DNA of 8,064 nt from Roseiarcus sp043739325 (GTDB taxonomy: Bacteria > Pseudomonadota > Alphaproteobacteria > Rhizobiales > Beijerinckiaceae): the NCBI GenBank assembly GCA_043739325.1, contig JAYUFK010000386.1, forward strand, positions 1 through 8,064, given 5' to 3'. The notes beneath the pieces were generated by a model. It saw only the letters and a program-made list of their open reading frames with translations, did no database searches and was not told where the DNA came from. Shown in pieces: positions 5,678 to 8,064 of the stretch. The translations under genes and the position numbers were made by a program. Every line of letters begins with the position of its first letter. Position 1 is the stretch's first letter.

Positions 5678-5848
5678 ATGTTCCCCTATGTTGCAGTGTC
5701 TTTCCTGCTCATGATCGGTTTCGGCGCAGCGGGCCTCGAATTTCCGAGTTTGCGCGAAATCGGGTTAGCCGCCTCTGCCGCAGCTGCGATTGTGTTTGTG
5801 GGTTCATTGGATGCATGGGAATGCGAGGGAATTCGACAGAGCCGATGA
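5678..5848 (+). CDS. Small predicted membrane protein (56 aa)
   Basis: The product has two hydrophobic stretches: FPYVAVSFLLMIGFGAAGL (about residues 2-20) and IGLAASAAAAIVFVGSLDAW (about 28-47). They are joined by EFPSLRE, giving a helical hairpin with a short charged tail (ECEGIRQSR). GTGAGG at 5664-5669 lies 8 bp before the ATG. The stop overlaps another ATG (ATGA at 5845-5848), but that frame meets TAG after five codons. I do not recognise the family. The 5679-5848 stretch is also open on the minus strand, but that product is Ser/Arg/His-rich and unconvincing. Confidence 0.45.
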   Translation: MFPYVAVSFLLMIGFGAAGLEFPSLREIGLAASAAAAIVFVGSLDAWECEGIRQSR

Positions 5849-6193
5849 GCGTCGATGTGTAGTTGCTCGCGCGGCCGAGCGGGGGCATGGCTGTGCGGAG
5901 GCTGGCGGCTGACCGCGCTTACCGGTCTACACGATATCGAACGGTTAACGCGCGCCAACACCGGGCTGGCCCGCGTGGCGCAGCGTGTAGTAACAGACGA
6001 CATCGACGGGGACTTCTTGAGATTTACGTGCGCCCTCTGCGACAGGTCCCGTTGGTGGTGTTCACTGGCCTTGGCCTCCCCGCGGACCTGCAAAGATCAC
6101 ACCCCGATCTTGCACTCATCCTCAATCCATCGCGCGCGAGGTTTAACCTATCGGGCGCGACCCGCCTCCCAGTTCGACCGGATCGCTATTTCC
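5849..6193 (+). other. Gene-free stretch with a possible decayed coding segment
   Basis: No intact gene. In one plus frame, 6018-6137 reads LLEIYVRPLRQVPLVVFTGL followed by GLPADLQRSHPDLALILNPS, which looks like real protein with a beta strand and turn such as end receiver-type domains. Just before it, another frame gives RVVTDDIDGD (about 5978-6010), so a frameshift near 6010-6017 is conceivable. Further upstream both frames become Arg-rich and unconvincing. It may be the remains of a response-regulator-like gene, but the evidence is thin. Confidence 0.25.
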
Positions 6194-6835
6194 TCAAAAC
6201 GAAACTGCCACGGGCAATGCTCCCGCACCGTGCAACCCATCGAACACGAATTGGACTGCGAGTGCCGCCAGCAGCACGCCGGCGATCCGTCCCACAACGT
6301 CCGTCCCGGTTTCGCCGAGCAGTTGTGTCAGTCTATCCGCAGCGAGCATCGCCATCAAAGTCAGCGCCAAACACAATATCAGCATAAGGATGATCGCGCC
6401 GGCCTGCAGAAGTCCGTCAACCCGGCCCATCAAGAGCACAACCGCCGATAGGCTTCCCGGACCCGCCATGACAGGAAAAGCAAGGGGAAAGACCGCGATG
6501 TCTCGGGGCCCCTCGGCCTCGCGATGTTCGCCCTCGCTGATGGAAGAGAGCCCCGGGCTCGAAAAGGTCAGTGTTAGGGCTTGCAAGAATAAGAGAATGC
6601 CGCTAGCCACCTTGAACGCAGGCAGCGTTATCTGGAGAAGCGACAGCGCCAAATTTCCGGCGAGCGCAAAAAACAGCAGCATGGCCCCAGCAATCAAGAC
6701 CGCGCGAACAGCCAGCCTCTTGCGATTGGCTTTGTGCGCCCCCGTCGTGAGGCTCGCGAAGATCGCGGCAGTCTCAACCGGACCAATCGTAATAAAAAGA
6801 GTCACGAACGCAGCAGAAAGGCTCAACGGCATCAT
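6194..6835 (-). CDS. MarC-family integral membrane protein
   Basis: A 213-residue polytopic protein of the MarC/UPF0056 family. The opening SLSAAFVTLFITIGPVETAA and the central FPLAFPVMAGPGSLSAVVLL are the two half-repeats with the conserved G-P and A-G-P-G loops. Six helices are predicted, roughly at residues 5-25, 40-62, 66-86, 112-134, 139-160 and 178-200, matching family size. MarC proteins were once linked to multiple antibiotic resistance, but that role was not supported; transport function remains unsettled. The start is taken as ATG at 6835-6833 because AAAAGG lies 10 bp upstream; a second ATG follows at once and a TTG precedes it. The gene stands alone, with no partner or terminator seen. 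In homologues the position ending the first loop is often Asn/Asp-Pro-rich; here it is GPVET. Confidence 0.92.
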   Translation of the reverse strand: MMPLSLSAAFVTLFITIGPVETAAIFASLTTGAHKANRKRLAVRAVLIAGAMLLFFALAGNLALSLLQITLPAFKVASGILLFLQALTLTFSSPGLSSISEGEHREAEGPRDIAVFPLAFPVMAGPGSLSAVVLLMGRVDGLLQAGAIILMLILCLALTLMAMLAADRLTQLLGETGTDVVGRIAGVLLAALAVQFVFDGLHGAGALPVAVSF

Positions 6836-7011
6836 CAATTCAACTGCCTTTTGTTCAGGCGCGGACGACTCTTTCAGGTGACGCGATCCATTCTCTAGCT
6901 AGCCACAAAACCAATTTGATAAGCTCTCAGGCCCACCTAACCTAGCGTCCGCCCCTTCATGCCCACCGTAAAGGCTCTGCAGCGTACCAGACATAGTAGA
7001 GGACACCTTCC

Positions 7012-7242
7012 ATGACTAGCGCCAACCCGACAACAGAAGAAGAACTGGTTCTGTACGACGCGATCGGACGCGCAATTATAAATGTTCATGCGGCCCTTGT
7101 CGAAATCGATCGCGCCTGGGTCCGTATTACCGGCGAGCGGCCGCGTCCTTCTGCAAGCGCCTTTGCGGCTCTTGATCGCGCCCAAGAAGTCCTCACTGTC
7201 GCGCAAGACGATCTCAAGCGCGCACGGTCCGCGCTGGCATGA
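7012..7242 (+). CDS. Small helical hypothetical protein (76 aa)
   Basis: The product starts MTSANPTTEEELVLYDAIGR and contains AIINVHAALVEIDRAWVRIT, then a loop GERPRPSAS and a second helix FAALDRAQEVLTVAQDDLKR. It would be an acidic/basic alpha-helical hairpin with heptad-like spacing, without signal peptide or membrane helix. AGAGGA at 6998-7003 is 8 bp before the ATG. No family is recognised. It is transcribed away from the MarC gene, with 176 bp between the start codons, so the intergenic region probably carries both promoters, none clear enough to call. A 34-bp palindrome follows the stop. Confidence 0.65.
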   Translation: MTSANPTTEEELVLYDAIGRAIINVHAALVEIDRAWVRITGERPRPSASAFAALDRAQEVLTVAQDDLKRARSALA

Positions 7243-7271
7243 TTCACAAAGACGACGCTTGAGCAGTAACA

Positions 7272-7305
7272 GATGCGGTCGAGCGCAATGGCTCGCCGCC
7301 GCATC
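7272..7305 (+). terminator. Bulged palindrome after the 76-aa gene
   Basis: GATGCGG (7272-7278) pairs with CCGCATC (7299-7305), and inside it CGAGC (7280-7284) pairs with GCTCG (7291-7295). One base is unpaired on the left and three on the right, with a 6-base loop. It lies 30 bp beyond the stop and lacks a T-run, so it may act as a factor-dependent terminator or be a REP-like repeat. Confidence 0.4.
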
Positions 7306-7555
7306 CGCTAGCCCGCAACAAATTCGCCCGAGACTCAAATTGAGAAGATAACGAGCCTCGACCTAAATGAACGGCCCGCTTTGCATGTGCGGCAATGGCT
7401 GTTGGATTTTACACGTCGGCCAGAATGTCCGGATGCCGGCGCGGCAAAAAAAAAGCCTTTTTTATTCCAACACCATCGTGGCGACACTCTTTCCGACCTC
7501 TAAAGCAAGCTTGGACGTTCGAACCCTGCGCTTAAATCGAGGCCGCCTTTTTGCC
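7306..7555. other. Gene-free stretch before the SRAP remnant
   Basis: About 250 bp (313 bp from the previous stop) with no credible gene. A frame from 7367 is open through here, and ATGTGCGGC at 7385 gives M-C-G, which is how SRAP proteins begin (the Cys is catalytic once Met is removed), but the residues after it do not match the family. A run of nine A followed by GCC and six T (7446-7463) forms a very short stem (GGC/GCC) and is at best a weak terminator. Confidence 0.3.
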
Positions 7556-7777
7556 GCGAATGTTCTGAAGGCCAGAGCGTGCAAGTCAGCGCACTGGGGG
7601 CAATGGCTTGGCGGCGAGCGGCGTTGCGTCGTGCCATTCACAAGGATGGGCTACAGCCCGTTCGCGGCCACCGGTTTGGTTCGCGCTCGACGAATCGCGC
7701 CCACTTGCCTTCTTCGGCGGCGTCTGGACGCAGTGGACTTCCGTGCGCAAGGTGCTAGAGGGCGAAACGACGAACTA
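7556..7777 (+). pseudogene. SOS-response-associated peptidase (SRAP/YedK) remnant, cut by an IS
   Basis: Frame 2 from 7559 reads NVLKARACKSAHWGQWLGGE followed by RRCVVPFT, the SRAP core as found in Alphaproteobacteria (NVRN..SPHWR.WLG..NRCVVPFTSF). A shift near 7640 moves the frame, and from 7671 the third frame continues PVWFALDESRPLAFFGGVWT, then QWTSVRKVLEGETTN, to a TAG at 7776-7778 that belongs to the insertion junction. Homologues run on with DLFAFLTTEPN and the HPKAMPVIL block bearing the conserved active-site His; those are absent. SRAP proteins crosslink abasic sites in single-stranded DNA through Cys2; here the N-terminus, the frame and the C-terminus are all broken, so it is not functional. 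The resemblance is from memory but spans two independent blocks. Confidence 0.8.
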
Positions 7778-8064
7778 GTGTTCCGTCTCTTAATTAACGA
7801 CTATGATCTTTGTCACAACTGATTTGCGACGAGGATCACAGAGATGGCGCGACCGATCAAGCGATTGTTTGCGGACGGGGAAGCGTTGATGGAGTTGCGG
7901 CGGCGCGCGCGCTCCCCGACGGTCGCGGTTCGCGATAGCGAGCGGGCCGAAATCGTTTTGCTGCGTATCGAAGGGGTTTCGGTCGAGGCCGTGGCCGAGC
8001 GTCTTGGAACGACGCCAAAGCGCGTGTCGATGTGGTCGAAGCGGTTTGAGACGCGCGGCCTCGA
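7776..8064 (+). mobile_element. IS630-type insertion sequence, left end (runs off right edge)
   Basis: The element starts at CTAG (7775-7778): after the TA its tip reads GTGTTCCGTCTCTTAATTAA, followed 66 bp from the CTAG by an IS630-type transposase start. Insertion at CTAG with TA duplication is typical of IS630. It interrupts the SRAP reading frame, which ends exactly at this point. The other end lies outside the window. Confidence 0.75.
7844..8064 (+). CDS. IS630-type transposase, N-terminal part (partial at window edge)
   Basis: From the ATG at 7844, 73 residues remain in the window: MARPIKRLFADGEALMELRR followed by RARSPTVAVRDSERAEIVLL, then RIEGVSVEAVAERLGTTPKR and VSMWSKRFETRGL. The last part is the helix-turn-helix (SVEAVAERLGTTPKRVSMWSK) that binds the element's ends, and the layout is typical of IS630-family transposases; the DDE catalytic domain would follow beyond the edge. 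GAGG at 7831-7834 lies 9 bp before the ATG. The frame is clean as far as it can be read. It belongs to a different subgroup from the transposase at the left end of the window. Confidence 0.88.
   Translation, partial: MARPIKRLFADGEALMELRRRARSPTVAVRDSERAEIVLLRIEGVSVEAVAERLGTTPKRVSMWSKRFETRGL

Noticed and set aside
5855..6451. Plus-strand frames of 198 and 174 aa
   Set aside because: Their second halves are antisense to the MarC gene and their first halves are mostly Arg-rich; only the short 6018-6137 segment looks coding, and it is reported separately with low confidence.
6390..6881. 163-aa plus-strand frame opposite MarC
   Set aside because: Antisense shadow of the conserved MarC codons.
7367..7822. 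151-aa plus-strand frame as a single gene starting M-N-G-P-L-C-M-C-G
   Set aside because: It joins unrelated upstream sequence, the first SRAP block, an out-of-frame SRAP stretch and the IS tip; it is better described as a pseudogene plus IS junction.

Overview
The window reads as a stretch of an alphaproteobacterial chromosome or large replicon, most likely order Hyphomicrobiales (Rhizobiales; Bradyrhizobium, Methylocystis or Beijerinckiaceae type). The grounds are moderately high GC, a ROSE-type RNA thermometer in front of a small heat-shock gene, an alphaproteobacterial PilZ-type remnant, an alphaproteobacterial SRAP remnant, and a small protein with the motif KPIANDNF. The placement is by recognition only. 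No RNA gene, CRISPR array or phage module was seen.

Layout. Positions 1-168 are one end of an IS630-type insertion sequence, transposase on the minus strand and running off the left edge. It lies against a headless PilZ-domain remnant (169-506) and appears to have cut that gene. After a featureless stretch comes a decayed FAD-dependent monooxygenase (846-2158), which has lost its N-terminal FAD-binding fold and carries a one-base frameshift near 1820. A tidy, apparently functional divergent pair follows: a TetR-family regulator (minus, 2280-2927) and a DUF1772 membrane protein (plus, 3010-3489). They share an 82-bp intergenic region with a perfect 7-5-7 palindrome that overlaps both predicted promoters. 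Just after DUF1772 lies a roughly 107-bp MITE-like element bounded by CTAG. Next come a 64-aa conserved small protein with its own terminator, a possible small antisense ORF, and hsp20 (4687-5178) with a predicted RpoH-like promoter and a ROSE thermometer that sequesters the ribosome-binding site. Two short ORFs follow (59 aa, and a 56-aa two-helix membrane protein), then a possibly decayed coding stretch, a MarC-family membrane protein (minus, 6194-6835) and a 76-aa helical protein (7012-7242). The right end is an SRAP/YedK remnant (7556-7777) cut at a CTAG by a second, different IS630-type element, whose transposase runs off the right edge.

How it fits together. This is an accessory or decaying zone: three pseudogenes, two outward-facing IS630-type elements and one MITE-like repeat, with islands of intact genes between them. 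Two intact units have readable regulation: the TetR/DUF1772 pair (predicted autoregulated, ligand-released repression) and hsp20 (predicted heat control at both transcription and translation). I did not find a clearly new multi-gene system. The best leads are the compact dual-promoter operator, the thermometer with its promoter, the MITE, and the unassigned small proteins.
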